A stretch of 29,859 bases of DNA from Bifidobacterium crudilactis (GCF_000738005.1 NZ_JHAL01000003.1:1-29859); one strand, 5' to 3'. Shown: positions 14,585 to 23,489, counted from the first letter of the stretch. Notes: generated from the sequence alone by a model not told the origin. Numbers and translations are program-made.

Positions 14585-14717
14585 GACTATGCCTTTCTGT
14601 CTTTATTGCTTATGTCTTTATTGTAGCACTAATTATTGCTTGCAATAAAACGGTTATTATTGTTGGCAGCTATTTCAAATAATCCCTTACTCACCGCGTT
14701 GAATGCTATCCGAAACC

Positions 14718-14810
14718 AATCGAATCAACTTTGTTGTTGATTCGTGCGGCAGTGCCGAGGGCATGGTCGAGCTGATTCAGCTCGGCGGGGTAGAGGGGCG
14801 GCAGTCCCTC
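14718..14810. repeat. Structured repeat, copy B
   Basis: Partner of 11324-11408 in the same orientation. Stems: GAATCAAC/GTTGATTC (14722-14729 and 14736-14743, perfect), GAGCTG-ATT-CAGCTC (14769-14783, perfect) and GAGGGGC-GGCA-GTCCCTC (14793-14810, one G-T pair). The third stem differs from copy A at three pairs, each compensated, while the GGCA loop is unchanged. It lies between the parA control region and the ISL3 element. The gap 14585-14867 holds nothing else recognisable. Confidence 0.7.
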
Positions 14811-14867
14811 ATGCAAACATCAGAACAACCTTTGCAAACATGATTTCGTGTGCTCTATATGTTTTAT

Positions 14868-16196
14868 GGCCTTTCGCTGTTTGGTGTGGGTGGGCTGGTT
14901 ATATGGTGACGGTGGCTAGGTCGAGCTTGCCGCAGGTCAGGTAGATCATCGTGGAGAAGTAGTCCATGTTGCGCAAGCCGCGGACTCGGGTTTTGATGTG
15001 TTGGATGATGCCGTTCAATCCCTTGAGGATCGCGTTGGTGCACCGGTGGTCGAAATACGTGAGGATGTCCTGCCAGTGACGACGGATCCGGCGGGCGAGG
15101 GTTTTCATGGGTTCCAGACGGGAGTGCATCATCCACGAGCACAATGTCTGGAACCCGGCTTCGGCCTGCATCCGGCTCGTGCTGGTGGCGTAGATGTCCT
15201 GGAGGGTCTCGCGCATCTGGCAGGCGCGTCCGGTCTTGACCCGTTGTTTCTGCAGGTTATGCTTGGTCTCCAGCTGGAGCCCGGTCAGGCCCTCCTCGTT
15301 GCGCAGCCACAGGTATTTCGTGCGCCTGAGCAGGGGGTTGCGCCCGGCCTGCGTCTTGCGGACCTTGTCGACGGCCTCGTTGGCGTGCTTGATCACATGG
15401 AACTTGTCGATCACCTTGGCGGCGTTGGGCAGGTGTTCGCGGATGCCCTTGGCGAACCCCGGGCTCATGTCGCAGGTGACCGGTGTCACCCGGTTCGGGT
15501 CACCGTTGTGGTCCATGAAATCCAACGCGAACCGTTTGACGGTGTTCGCGTCCTTGCCGGGCACCACGCAGATCACGTTGCGCTCCGCCGGATCGGCGAC
15601 CACGGTGATGTACCGGTGGCCTTTGCGGCTGGTCTCGTCGATGCCGATCGCCTCCACGCCCGTGTAATCCTCGTACAGGCGGGCCTGGTCCACATCATGT
15701 CTGATGAACCGCCACAATCTCGTGTCATGTTCGCCGACCTGCTCGGCTATGTCCGCGACCGGCTGGCTTTTCGCCAGCTCCACGACCATCGCCTCGAACA
15801 ACAGCGTGAACCCCCTGCCTGGACGGGCCCACGGCACCGGCACCGCACGCACGCCGTGCTCGGGGCATGATACGCGCGGCACGCCCGCGTGGATGAACGC
15901 CTTGTACTGGAAGAAGTTCAAGTGCCGCCACACCCGGTTCCTGACATCATGCATCGGGCACGCCTCCCGCCCGCACTCCGCATGCGGGCAAGAAAAACTC
16001 GAGCCGGGCTCGAATCCGATCGTGATGTGCAATTCGCGTCTGCCGCCCTCCCCGTCACGCAACTCCACACCCGAAACCCTCCAGGGATCAGGCAACTGCA
16101 AGGCGGCGGTGAACAACAACGTGGTATCCATACCCCCAAACTACCCGCCAGCCACCTCCACCCGACCAGCCCACCCACACCAAACAGCGAAAAGCC
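14868..16196 (-). mobile_element. ISL3-family insertion sequence
   Basis: 1329-bp element with 32-bp terminal inverted repeats (14868-14899 and 16165-16196) differing at one base; both end in GGCnTTTCGCTGTTTGG on the inward strand. The left repeat touches the transposase stop codon. The 8-bp flanks (TGTTTTAT and CATCATTT) do not match, so no target duplication is seen. Confidence 0.9.
14899..16131 (-). CDS. ISL3-family transposase
   Basis: 410 residues, full length. The N-terminal zinc-finger region of the family is present (CPH...CGREACPMHDVR, about residues 48-63; VSCPEHG, 88-93), followed by the helix-turn-helix area (VVELAKSQPVADIAEQVGEH). The DDE domain starts at D165 (AIGIDETSRKGHRYITVV) with the second D at about 221 (VTCDMSPGF); the C-terminal helical region ends in NAILKGLNGIIQHIKTRVRG, typical for ISL3. 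The frame is intact, so the element may be active. It separates the plasmid-maintenance module from the lac locus. Confidence 0.95.
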   Translation of the reverse strand: MDTTLLFTAALQLPDPWRVSGVELRDGEGGRRELHITIGFEPGSSFSCPHAECGREACPMHDVRNRVWRHLNFFQYKAFIHAGVPRVSCPEHGVRAVPVPWARPGRGFTLLFEAMVVELAKSQPVADIAEQVGEHDTRLWRFIRHDVDQARLYEDYTGVEAIGIDETSRKGHRYITVVADPAERNVICVVPGKDANTVKRFALDFMDHNGDPNRVTPVTCDMSPGFAKGIREHLPNAAKVIDKFHVIKHANEAVDKVRKTQAGRNPLLRRTKYLWLRNEEGLTGLQLETKHNLQKQRVKTGRACQMRETLQDIYATSTSRMQAEAGFQTLCSWMMHSRLEPMKTLARRIRRHWQDILTYFDHRCTNAILKGLNGIIQHIKTRVRGLRNMDYFSTMIYLTCGKLDLATVTI

Positions 16197-16238
16197 CATC
16201 ATTTTTTCGGAAAGAAAAACCACCCCGCGATACACATA

Positions 16239-16282
16239 TTGCATGACACAACATGATAAAATTATTACTAAACACGTTTAGT
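16239..16282 (+). promoter_or_regulatory. lacI promoter with overlapping operator
   Basis: -35 TTGCAT (16239-16244), 17-base spacer, -10 TTATTA (16262-16267). The palindrome ACTAAAC-AC-GTTTAGT (16267-16282, 7-bp arms) begins at the -10 and covers the expected start site. This is the layout of an autorepressed LacI-family gene. The right end of the ISL3 element is only 42 bases upstream. Confidence 0.6.
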
Positions 16283-16303
16283 CATCAGATTGCAAGGAGG
16301 TAG

Positions 16304-17329
<1,026 letters not shown>

Positions 17330-17346
17330 CATGGCGCAATGATGGG

Positions 17347-17386
17347 AAAGGCCGTGGATTCCCGCTCCGGGGGATCCACGGCCTTT
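17347..17386. terminator. Bidirectional terminator between lacI and lacZ
   Basis: AAAGGCCGTGGAT / ATCCACGGCCTTT, a perfect 13-bp stem with a 14-base loop. A-rich and T-rich arm ends make it work in both directions. It lies 18 bases after the lacI stop codon. Confidence 0.85.
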
Positions 17387-17402
17387 CGCTTCCTGATATG
17401 AA

Positions 17403-17450
17403 GAAGGGGCATGGTGGCTGGAAACATGCGAAATGACGTCATGCCCCTTC
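17403..17450. repeat. Inverted repeat between lacI and lacZ
   Basis: GAAGGGGCATG / CATGCCCCTTC, a perfect 11-bp match separated by 26 bases. It could be a second terminator stem or a protein site. Confidence 0.5.
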
Positions 17451-17491
17451 AAGACACCGCCGTAGGCATGCACCAGCGCCTTGTGGCAGTG

Positions 17492-17536
17492 TCTTTCCCG
17501 ACATCGCGCGAAGGAGATGCGCGGCGTCGGGAAAGA
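17492..17536 (-). terminator. Long hairpin downstream of lacZ
   Basis: TCTTTCCCGAC / GTCGGGAAAGA (11 bp), with an inner CGCGC/GCGCG stem. It is the first structure met by transcription leaving lacZ (stop at 17568) and probably protects or ends the lacZ mRNA. No long U-tract follows. Confidence 0.6.
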
Positions 17537-17567
17537 GTTGGTCCGGCCCGTCGCGCAAGGACCGCCG

Positions 17568-20500
17568 TCAGATCAGTTCGAGATCAACGTCGAGGCTGAT
17601 CGGCCGGTCGGCGGGAATCTGGTATTGCGGGTGTACCGGCGACATCCAGGAATCGTCGCCGCCAACGCCCATCTGGGCGGCGAGCACGCGCAGGAACATA
17701 TGCTTCGGCACGGGCAGCTCGTCCTGATGCTGCGCCTCCTCGAGCATGAAGCTCGAATACGGCTGCAGGCTCATCGCGAACGGGTCCGCCCCGGCCGCGC
17801 GGTTTACGCGCAGGCCATGGCCATGCCCGTCGGTGATCTCCGCCCAACGTACCTCTTCATGATTGCCGGTCTCCTGCGGCATGAGGTACGGCGCGTGGTC
17901 GGCGAACGCGTCGGTGCTCCAGATGCCCAGCTTGGCGTGCTTGCGATCCCGGTACGTCTCCTCCGGACCGACACCGAAGAAACGCAGCCTGGAGTATTCG
18001 ACCGGCAGCGCCCATTCGATGCCGAAGGCCGGCATGGTCGGCAGTTCGCCTTCTTTGCCCGGATAGTTGACGCGCAGGTTCACACGGCCGGTGGTGTCGG
18101 CGGTGTAGGCAACCGTCACCCGGGTGCGTTGCGGGGTGGCCAGCTCGTACACGTAGGTCGCCTTCAACGTATCGTCGTCGACCTGTTCGATCTCGTTGCC
18201 CACGCAACGGGCGTAACGGCCGGCGCCCAGCCACTGGACGCGTTCGAAGCCGTGGCCGGCGCCGCGGTCGTTGTCGGTGAGCGCGCGGAACGTGGTAATC
18301 GTCGGACGGCGAAGCACGAATTCACGGCCGTCGAAGGCGTAGGAGACCATGCCGCCCTGGGTGCGGGAGAACAGCATTTCGCGACCGGAACCCTGCACGC
18401 CGGCGTTCCAACGTCCGACGGTCACGACGCCGTCTATGGGCTTCTTGGCTTCCGCCATCGGTCTCATACCGTCGATGACGGCCTGTCCGAACGACAGCTC
18501 GTAGCCCGCCGGGGCCCAATCGGTCGGCTCGGCGAGACGTTGCGAGACCTCAAGCACCAGCTCCTTGGCATCCGCGCGATACTGGTCTACAGGCCAGTCG
18601 ATTGCGAAGGATGCTGTCTCGTTCGCGGGGACATCGAAACGGCGGTCGGACTGCCATACCGGTTCGCCATCGGCCAGCACGCGCAACGCGAACACGTAGC
18701 CACCTGTCGAAGTGAACAGGTTGTCGTTCCTGACGACCACGCCGCTCTCGGTTACGTCCAAGTGCACGTTGGCGTACAGCTGCTTGACTTCCTGCGCTTT
18801 CGGCGTGGGACGGCGGTCGGCGAACACCAGGCCGTCACCGGAGAACTCGTAGTCGCTCGGCCTGTCGCCGAAGTCACCGCCGTAGCACAGACGCTCGGTG
18901 CCGTCCGACTGCCTGGCGAGAATCGCCTGATCGATGAAGTCCCAGATGAATCCGCCCTGATAGTGCGGGTAGCGTTCGAGTGCGGTGTATTCGTCCATGT
19001 TGCCCACGGAGTTGCCCATCGCGTGCATGTATTCGCACAACAAGTACGGTTTCTTCGGATCGTTCTTCAAATATTCCTCGACCGCGTCGGCATGCACGTA
19101 CATGTGGGTTTCGATGTCGCTCACGTCATCGTAGTCACGGTTGTGGGTCACGCCTTCGTAGTGCACCGGACGGTTCGGATCGATGTCGTGCGCGTGCCGG
19201 TACATGGCGCGGAACACGTCTCCCGCATACGATTCGTTGCCCAGCGACCAGATCAGGACGCTCGGATGGTTGTAGTCACGGCGCATCATGCTGTTGACGC
19301 GGTCCACGCAGGCGCCTTCCCACTGCGGTTTGCTGCCCGGAACGGCGGTCTCCTCGGTCAGTACATCGCCCGGCAGGCACCAGCTGCCGTGGGTCTCGAG
19401 ATTGGTCTCGTCAATCAGGTAGATGCCGTATTCGTCGCACAATTCGTACCAATAATCCTGGTTCGGATAGTGCGATGTGCGGATGGCGTTGATGTTGTGC
19501 CGCTTGCAGAACATCACGTCGTCGATCATGTCCTGCTTGGTGATGGCGCGACCTCGTTTGGCGTCGAATTCATGGCGGTCGGCGCCCTTGAAGACGATGC
19601 GCCTGCCGTTGATGGTCATGATGCCGTCTTCGATGCGGAAACGACGGAAGCCGATTCTCTGCACTGCCACTTCGACGATGTTGCCGGCATGGTCGATGAT
19701 GATGACATCAAGCTCGTAGAGAGCCGGATTCTCGGCGCTCCACGGAGTGAGGTCCTGCAAGGAGCCTGAAGAAATCGAGGTCCGTCCGTCGACGCAGTGG
19801 GCGGTCTGCCAGACCACGTCGCCATCGGCGTCCTTCAGGGTCGCGGAGATGGTGGCCGCGTCGGCGGCGTTGCGCAAAGACAGAACGGCGTCGAAGGAGG
19901 CCGTACCGGTCTTGGCGTCGTAGTCCGTCTCGATCTGCATGTTGTCGATGTGCACGTGCGGCTGTGCGGCGAGTTCCACGGAACGGAACAAGCCGTGCAG
20001 CCGCCAGAAGTCCTGGTCCTCCAGCCAGGAGGCACTTGAATACTCGTAGCAGGCCACCGCCACGACGTTCTCGCCGTCGTGCAACAGGTCAGTGACGTCG
20101 AATTCGTTCGGCGTGAACCCGTCCTCGCCATAGCCGGCGAACAGGCCGTTGACCCACACGTAGATTGCGGTCGCCATGCCATGGAACACGATGGAGACGG
20201 TGCCGCCTGCGGCCTTGGCGCCGGCCAGTCGGTCGGAGACCGTGAATTTCCTGCGGTAGAGCGCCACATGGTTGCTTTCCGGCACGTTCGGTTCGAGCGG
20301 GTTCTCGTGGCCGTCCCACGGGTACTGGACGTTCACGTACTTGTGGTTCATCAGACCAGCCGTCTGCAGGTGTCCCGGAACCTGGATGCGTTCGAATGCG
20401 GAGTCGTCGAAGTTTTCGGCCACGAACAGCTCCTCATGGAAGTCGATGTCGGAGGCCTGCACCACCTCCACCCGCCATTCGCCGTCGAGGCTCTGCCTGA

Positions 20501-20639
20501 GATCCGAACGTTCATCGCCCTGCGGCATATGCGCGTAATAGCGATGTTCCGAATGTGCCGGCACGCGGTTGACCGCGAAGATGGTGGGGTCGGTGAGCCA
20601 AGCTTCCGAGGCGTTCCCCACGCAGGTCTCTTCTGTCAT
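17568..20639 (-). CDS. lacZ: Beta-galactosidase, glycoside hydrolase family 2
   Basis: 1023 residues, the same length class as E. coli LacZ and the bifidobacterial enzymes. It hydrolyses lactose and related beta-galactosides in the cytoplasm and can transglycosylate. Order: sugar-binding domain (about 45-220, with VPGHLQTAGLMNHKYVN and WVNGLFAGYGEDGFTPNEF), immunoglobulin-like domain, TIM barrel (about 335-630), then beta-sandwich and C-terminal Bgal_small_N domains. Catalytic residues: acid/base E469 in IWSLGNESYAGD and nucleophile E536 in LLCEYMHAMGN. No signal peptide. AGGA lies just before the ATG. It is divergent from lacS and convergent with lacI. The frame is uninterrupted over 3 kb, unlike many accessory genes in this window. 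Confidence 0.98.
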   Translation of the reverse strand: MTEETCVGNASEAWLTDPTIFAVNRVPAHSEHRYYAHMPQGDERSDLRQSLDGEWRVEVVQASDIDFHEELFVAENFDDSAFERIQVPGHLQTAGLMNHKYVNVQYPWDGHENPLEPNVPESNHVALYRRKFTVSDRLAGAKAAGGTVSIVFHGMATAIYVWVNGLFAGYGEDGFTPNEFDVTDLLHDGENVVAVACYEYSSASWLEDQDFWRLHGLFRSVELAAQPHVHIDNMQIETDYDAKTGTASFDAVLSLRNAADAATISATLKDADGDVVWQTAHCVDGRTSISSGSLQDLTPWSAENPALYELDVIIIDHAGNIVEVAVQRIGFRRFRIEDGIMTINGRRIVFKGADRHEFDAKRGRAITKQDMIDDVMFCKRHNINAIRTSHYPNQDYWYELCDEYGIYLIDETNLETHGSWCLPGDVLTEETAVPGSKPQWEGACVDRVNSMMRRDYNHPSVLIWSLGNESYAGDVFRAMYRHAHDIDPNRPVHYEGVTHNRDYDDVSDIETHMYVHADAVEEYLKNDPKKPYLLCEYMHAMGNSVGNMDEYTALERYPHYQGGFIWDFIDQAILARQSDGTERLCYGGDFGDRPSDYEFSGDGLVFADRRPTPKAQEVKQLYANVHLDVTESGVVVRNDNLFTSTGGYVFALRVLADGEPVWQSDRRFDVPANETASFAIDWPVDQYRADAKELVLEVSQRLAEPTDWAPAGYELSFGQAVIDGMRPMAEAKKPIDGVVTVGRWNAGVQGSGREMLFSRTQGGMVSYAFDGREFVLRRPTITTFRALTDNDRGAGHGFERVQWLGAGRYARCVGNEIEQVDDDTLKATYVYELATPQRTRVTVAYTADTTGRVNLRVNYPGKEGELPTMPAFGIEWALPVEYSRLRFFGVGPEETYRDRKHAKLGIWSTDAFADHAPYLMPQETGNHEEVRWAEITDGHGHGLRVNRAAGADPFAMSLQPYSSFMLEEAQHQDELPVPKHMFLRVLAAQMGVGGDDSWMSPVHPQYQIPADRPISLDVDLELI

Positions 20640-20851
20640 GATTCCTGCTTTCCTTTAAACATTACGTCGTTGTCAATGTATCCAAGAGCGCTAAACTCTT
20701 TTACTTGGATAATAAACCTTTATTACTCGTAATGCAAATCATGTTTTAGCTTTATCTTACTGACAATATTCAAACGATTGCATGTCAGGACAGTTTCCCT
20801 TTCCGTCATATCACATCAGTCGCAACACACTTTCGATACGCCGCGAAAGGC

Positions 20852-20868
20852 AAACGTTACTAATGTTT
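20852..20868. promoter_or_regulatory. Probable LacI operator ahead of lacS
   Basis: AAACGTTACTAATGTTT is symmetric at 14 of 17 positions (AAAC-TTA / TAA-GTTT). It abuts the -35 of the lacS promoter, so bound repressor would block polymerase. Confidence 0.6.
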
Positions 20869-20897
20869 TTTACTTTTTTCCGTAAACATCGTATACT
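20869..20897 (+). promoter_or_regulatory. lacS promoter
   Basis: -35 TTTACT (20869-20874), 17-base spacer, -10 TATACT (20892-20897). The leader is about 50 bases and includes AAGGAG seven bases before the lacS ATG. Confidence 0.6.
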
Positions 20898-20952
20898 CTA
20901 GTCTCGAGGTCAATGGGTGATCTTCACTCCGACTCTTCTAAGGAGAAAAGCA

Positions 20953-22476
20953 ATGAGCAATGCAACCACCACAGCGGACGATGAGGTCCGTCGCGGAAAG
21001 CTCGGCCAACGCATCTCATACGCATGCGGCAACCTCGGCCAGTCCGCCTTCTACAACGCGCTCAGCACATACTTCATCGTGTATGTGACCAGCTGCCTGT
21101 TTTCCGATGTCGACAAGGCCGTTGCGGCTAAACTCATCGGCATCATCACCAGCCTCGTCGTGATCATCCGCATCGCGGAGATCTTCATCGATCCGCTGTT
21201 GGGCAATATCGTCGACAACACCACCACCAAGTGGGGCCGTTTCCGCCCATGGCAATTCATCGGAGGCCTGGTTTCGTCCGTGCTGCTTGTCGTGATCTTC
21301 TCCGGCATGTTCGGCCTGGTCAACGTGGACCAGACTTGGTTCATCGTGCTGTTCGTCATCACGTTCATCGTGCTCGACGTGTTCTACTCGCTGCGCGACA
21401 TCTCATACTGGGGCATGATCCCGGCACTGTCCTCCGACTCGCACGAGCGCTCCACCTATACCGCGCTCGGCACTTTCACCGGCTCCATTGGCTACAACGG
21501 CATCACCGTCGTCGTGATTCCGATCGTCACCTATTTCAGCTGGATGTTCACCGGCTCCCACACGGGAAACCAAAGCGGCTGGACTTCCTTCGGCATCATC
21601 GTGGCGCTGCTCGGCATCCTGACCGCGTGGACCGTCGCGTTCGGCACCAAGGAGAGCCAGAGCACCTTGCGCTCCAAGGCCCAGGATAACGGCGGCCCTC
21701 TCAAGGCGTTCAAGGCCCTATTCCAGAACGATCAGCTGCTGTGGGTCGCCCTGAGCTACCTGCTGTACGCCATCGCCAACGTGGCCACTACCGGCGTGCT
21801 GATCTTCCTGTTCAAGTTCGTGCTCGACAATCAGGCGGCCTACTCGGTCACCGGCATCATCGCACTGGTCGCCGGCCTGATCATGGCCCCGCTGTATCCG
21901 ATTCTGAACAAGCGCATTCCGCGCCGCTGTCTGTACATCGGCGGCATGACCTCCATGATCATCGGTTACATCCTGCTTGGCATCTTCGACGATAACATGA
22001 TTATGGCGTTCGTCGCGCTCGTCCTTTTATACGTGCCGAGCACGCTCATTCAGACGACCGCCATCCTGTCCCTGACCGACTCCATCGAATACGGCCAGCT
22101 GAAGAACGGCAAGCGCAACGAGGCGGTCACCCTGTCCGTGCGACCGATGTTAGACAAGATCGGCGGCGCGATGTCCAACGGCATCGTCAGCTTCGTCGCC
22201 ATCGCCGCAGGTATGACCGGGAACGCCACCGCGGCCGACATGACCTCCTCCAATATCACCACCTTCAAGACTTGCGCCTTCTATGTGCCCTTGGCCCTCA
22301 TCGTCCTAAGCCTGCTGGTGTTCTGCTTCAAGGTCAAGATCGATGAGAAGATGCACGCCAAGATCGTCAAGGAACTCGAGACCAAGATCGCCTCCGGCGA
22401 GATCGTCGACGAGGAAGCGCGGACCGCGGAAATCGTCGAAGCCATTGACGAAGAGACGAAACCCATCAAGGAATGA
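20953..22476 (+). CDS. lacS: GPH-family lactose/galactoside permease
   Basis: 507 residues, sodium- or proton-coupled glycoside:pentoside:hexuronide transporter (MFS-like, about 12 transmembrane helices). Visible features: N-terminal GQRISYACGNLGQSAFYNALSTYF, the loop IDPLLGNIVDNTTTKWGRFRPW (family signature after helix 2), DVFYSLRDISYWGMIPALSSDSHERS, and the central GPLKAFKALFQNDQLLW. It has only a 60-residue hydrophilic tail and no EIIA domain, unlike streptococcal LacS. The start at 20953 (MSNATTTADDE) is set by AAGGAG 7 bases upstream; a more distal ATG lacks one. Divergent to lacZ; together they form the uptake and cleavage unit. Confidence 0.95.
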   Translation: MSNATTTADDEVRRGKLGQRISYACGNLGQSAFYNALSTYFIVYVTSCLFSDVDKAVAAKLIGIITSLVVIIRIAEIFIDPLLGNIVDNTTTKWGRFRPWQFIGGLVSSVLLVVIFSGMFGLVNVDQTWFIVLFVITFIVLDVFYSLRDISYWGMIPALSSDSHERSTYTALGTFTGSIGYNGITVVVIPIVTYFSWMFTGSHTGNQSGWTSFGIIVALLGILTAWTVAFGTKESQSTLRSKAQDNGGPLKAFKALFQNDQLLWVALSYLLYAIANVATTGVLIFLFKFVLDNQAAYSVTGIIALVAGLIMAPLYPILNKRIPRRCLYIGGMTSMIIGYILLGIFDDNMIMAFVALVLLYVPSTLIQTTAILSLTDSIEYGQLKNGKRNEAVTLSVRPMLDKIGGAMSNGIVSFVAIAAGMTGNATAADMTSSNITTFKTCAFYVPLALIVLSLLVFCFKVKIDEKMHAKIVKELETKIASGEIVDEEARTAEIVEAIDEETKPIKE

Positions 22477-22484
22477 CGGAATGG

Positions 22485-22511
22485 TGCGATAGAGACCCCA
22501 CCTCTATCGCA
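22485..22511 (+). terminator. First hairpin after lacS
   Basis: TGCGATAGAG / CTCTATCGCA, a perfect 10-bp stem with a seven-base loop, eight bases after the lacS stop. It is followed at once by a second, stronger hairpin. Confidence 0.55.
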
Positions 22512-22518
22512 GTAGGAG

Positions 22519-22558
22519 AAGGCCCGTCCAAGGTCCAACAAGACCTTGGACGGGCCTT
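22519..22558 (+). terminator. Strong terminator of lacS
   Basis: AAGGCCCGTCCAAGGTC / GACCTTGGACGGGCCTT, a perfect 17-bp stem with a six-base loop. A-rich and T-rich flanks make it bidirectional, so it also shields lacS from leftward transcription. Confidence 0.88.
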
Positions 22559-22563
22559 CTTCG

Positions 22564-23009
22564 TTATCCGATCGCGAGGATCTCGTCAAAAAACTCCGAC
22601 AATCCGAAAGCTTCCATCGCTCCTCGAAGACATGCCGTGCCGAATCTCGCCTTCAACACTTCACGGTTCCGCCGGATTCCCGTGTCCGGCAGCTGATCTC
22701 GTTCGCCTTTCCGGTATAGAGGGGTTTCTCGCCGCCTGTGCGGATAAACCCAACTCGTCGATTTCATACTTCTTTCTGTCCGGCACAGTCATTACACCCA
22801 AAAGAAAGTCAGTAGATATGTTGAGGGCTTTTGCGATGCGGATGATATTTTCCTCGCAGGGTTCGTCTGTTTTTCCGCTCGGAAAACGACTGAGAAGGCT
22901 GTCCTTGCAGCCGATTTTGTTGGGCAAGTTCCATCCGGGAAACATTGCAACGCTTCATCAAATCGGAAAGCCTTTGCCGGACATTGCCGGGTAGGAATAC
23001 AGTCTCCAT
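22564..23009 (-). pseudogene. XRE-type helix-turn-helix regulator, multiply frameshifted
   Basis: The first frame gives METVFLPGNVRQRLSDLMKRCN then SRMELAQQ; the second gives IGCKDSLLSRFPSGKTDE, ENIIRIAKALNISTDFLLGV and RKKYEIDELGLSAQAARN; a third gives LYTGKANEI; another ends AMEAFGLSEFFDEILAIG. Joined, these form a Cro/CI HTH protein with the extended tail 'DELGLSAQAARNLYTGK' that I associate with Firmicutes-type regulators. Breaks fall at A4 (22915-22918 on the plus strand as T4) and at the G4 run 22721-22724, and probably once more. No intact product. It follows the AAA ATPase fragment as TGATGGATG, so they were once co-translated. Lower GC than its neighbours suggests transfer. Confidence 0.7.
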
Positions 23010-23012
23010 CCA

Positions 23013-23363
23013 TCAGGCGAATATTCGACGATCTTCGAACATCTCCTCAATCTGCTTCGCGATCCATTCGGGCAATAGTGGTTCCTTCTTTTCCGCATCA
23101 GGACGTTGACCCACGGAAAGGACCGGCGGCTTCCCGGTCAGGTGTACCTCACGATTCGCATCCCGAATCGGAGCCGGCTTGAATGCGGTCGCGGAATGGA
23201 GCAGAGATTCCAGTTCCTTCGCGAAAGGCGCGTCGCTGACCCTGTACTTGCGCACAAGCCTAGACACGTACATGCGAAAATCATTCGGTTCCCCGTCAAG
23301 TCCGAATTTGACGAGCTGGACAATTCCATTGCTAGATTCCGGATACTGTTCCGTGATGTTCAA
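23013..23363 (-). pseudogene. N-terminal fragment of an AAA-family ATPase gene
   Basis: 116 codons: NITEQYPESSNGIVQLVKF, then GLDGEPNDFRMYVSRLVRKY, then FAKELESLLHSATAFKPAPI and a charged tail ending EMFEDRRIFA. From memory of the family, this is the N-terminal segment of a larger AAA ATPase in which a Walker A follows about 30 residues later; here a stop intervenes and no Walker motif exists. The start is a TTG without a clear Shine-Dalgarno. In other genomes such ATPases often pair with a subtilisin-like protease in islands, possibly defence-related; no protease is present here. It may instead be a genuine short protein. Confidence 0.5.
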
Positions 23364-23402
23364 TCATCATGCATTGGTATTTCAGGACATGGGGAAACCC
23401 GT

Positions 23403-23438
23403 GGCACGTTTTTCTTTCGCTCAGACGAAAAATGTGCC
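23403..23438 (-). terminator. Hairpin between membrane gene and AAA fragment
   Basis: GGCACGTTTTTC / GAAAAATGTGCC, 12 bp with one G-T pair and a 12-base loop, about 50 bases after the membrane protein stop. It probably ends leftward transcription of the mobilisation block. Confidence 0.5.
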
Positions 23439-23489
23439 GGACCGATAGGTCGCCCCTATGATCGTCGGCATCCCCCCCGCCAGATGAAC

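Larger units (their letters stand above)
13662..14623. repeat. Dispersed 12-bp repeat (TGTCTTTATTGC), operator or partition site
   Basis: Exact copies at 13709-13720, 13949-13960 and 14598-14609, with 11-base variants at 13662-13672 (last base C) and 14613-14623. Around the second and third copies the identity extends to 27 bases with one mismatch (13944-13970 and 14593-14619). One or two copies precede each of the ssb-like, RHH and parA genes. The pattern fits binding sites for the small RHH protein encoded in between, serving as operators and perhaps as a partition site, as with the omega and ParG proteins. Confidence 0.75.
20640..20952. promoter_or_regulatory. Divergent lacZ-lacS control region
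   Basis: AT-rich 313 bases with several LacI-type half sites: AAACATTA beside the lacZ ribosome site (about 20657), the palindrome AATAAA-CC-TTTATT (about 20711-20724), CAAACG at about 20771, and the symmetric site at 20852-20868 listed separately. This spread suggests more than one operator, perhaps with looping. The lacZ promoter itself could not be placed with confidence. Confidence 0.6.

Noticed and set aside
13662..14623. CRISPR array
   Set aside because: The 12-bp repeats are short, unevenly spaced and separated by genes; there are no spacers or cas genes.
14998..15870. 290-codon open frame on the plus strand
   Set aside because: Antisense to the ISL3 transposase, with no start signal or motif.
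17481..19769. 762-codon open frame on the plus strand
   Set aside because: It is antisense to lacZ, whose catalytic motifs and full length are clear. High-GC third positions in lacZ keep the opposite frame open.
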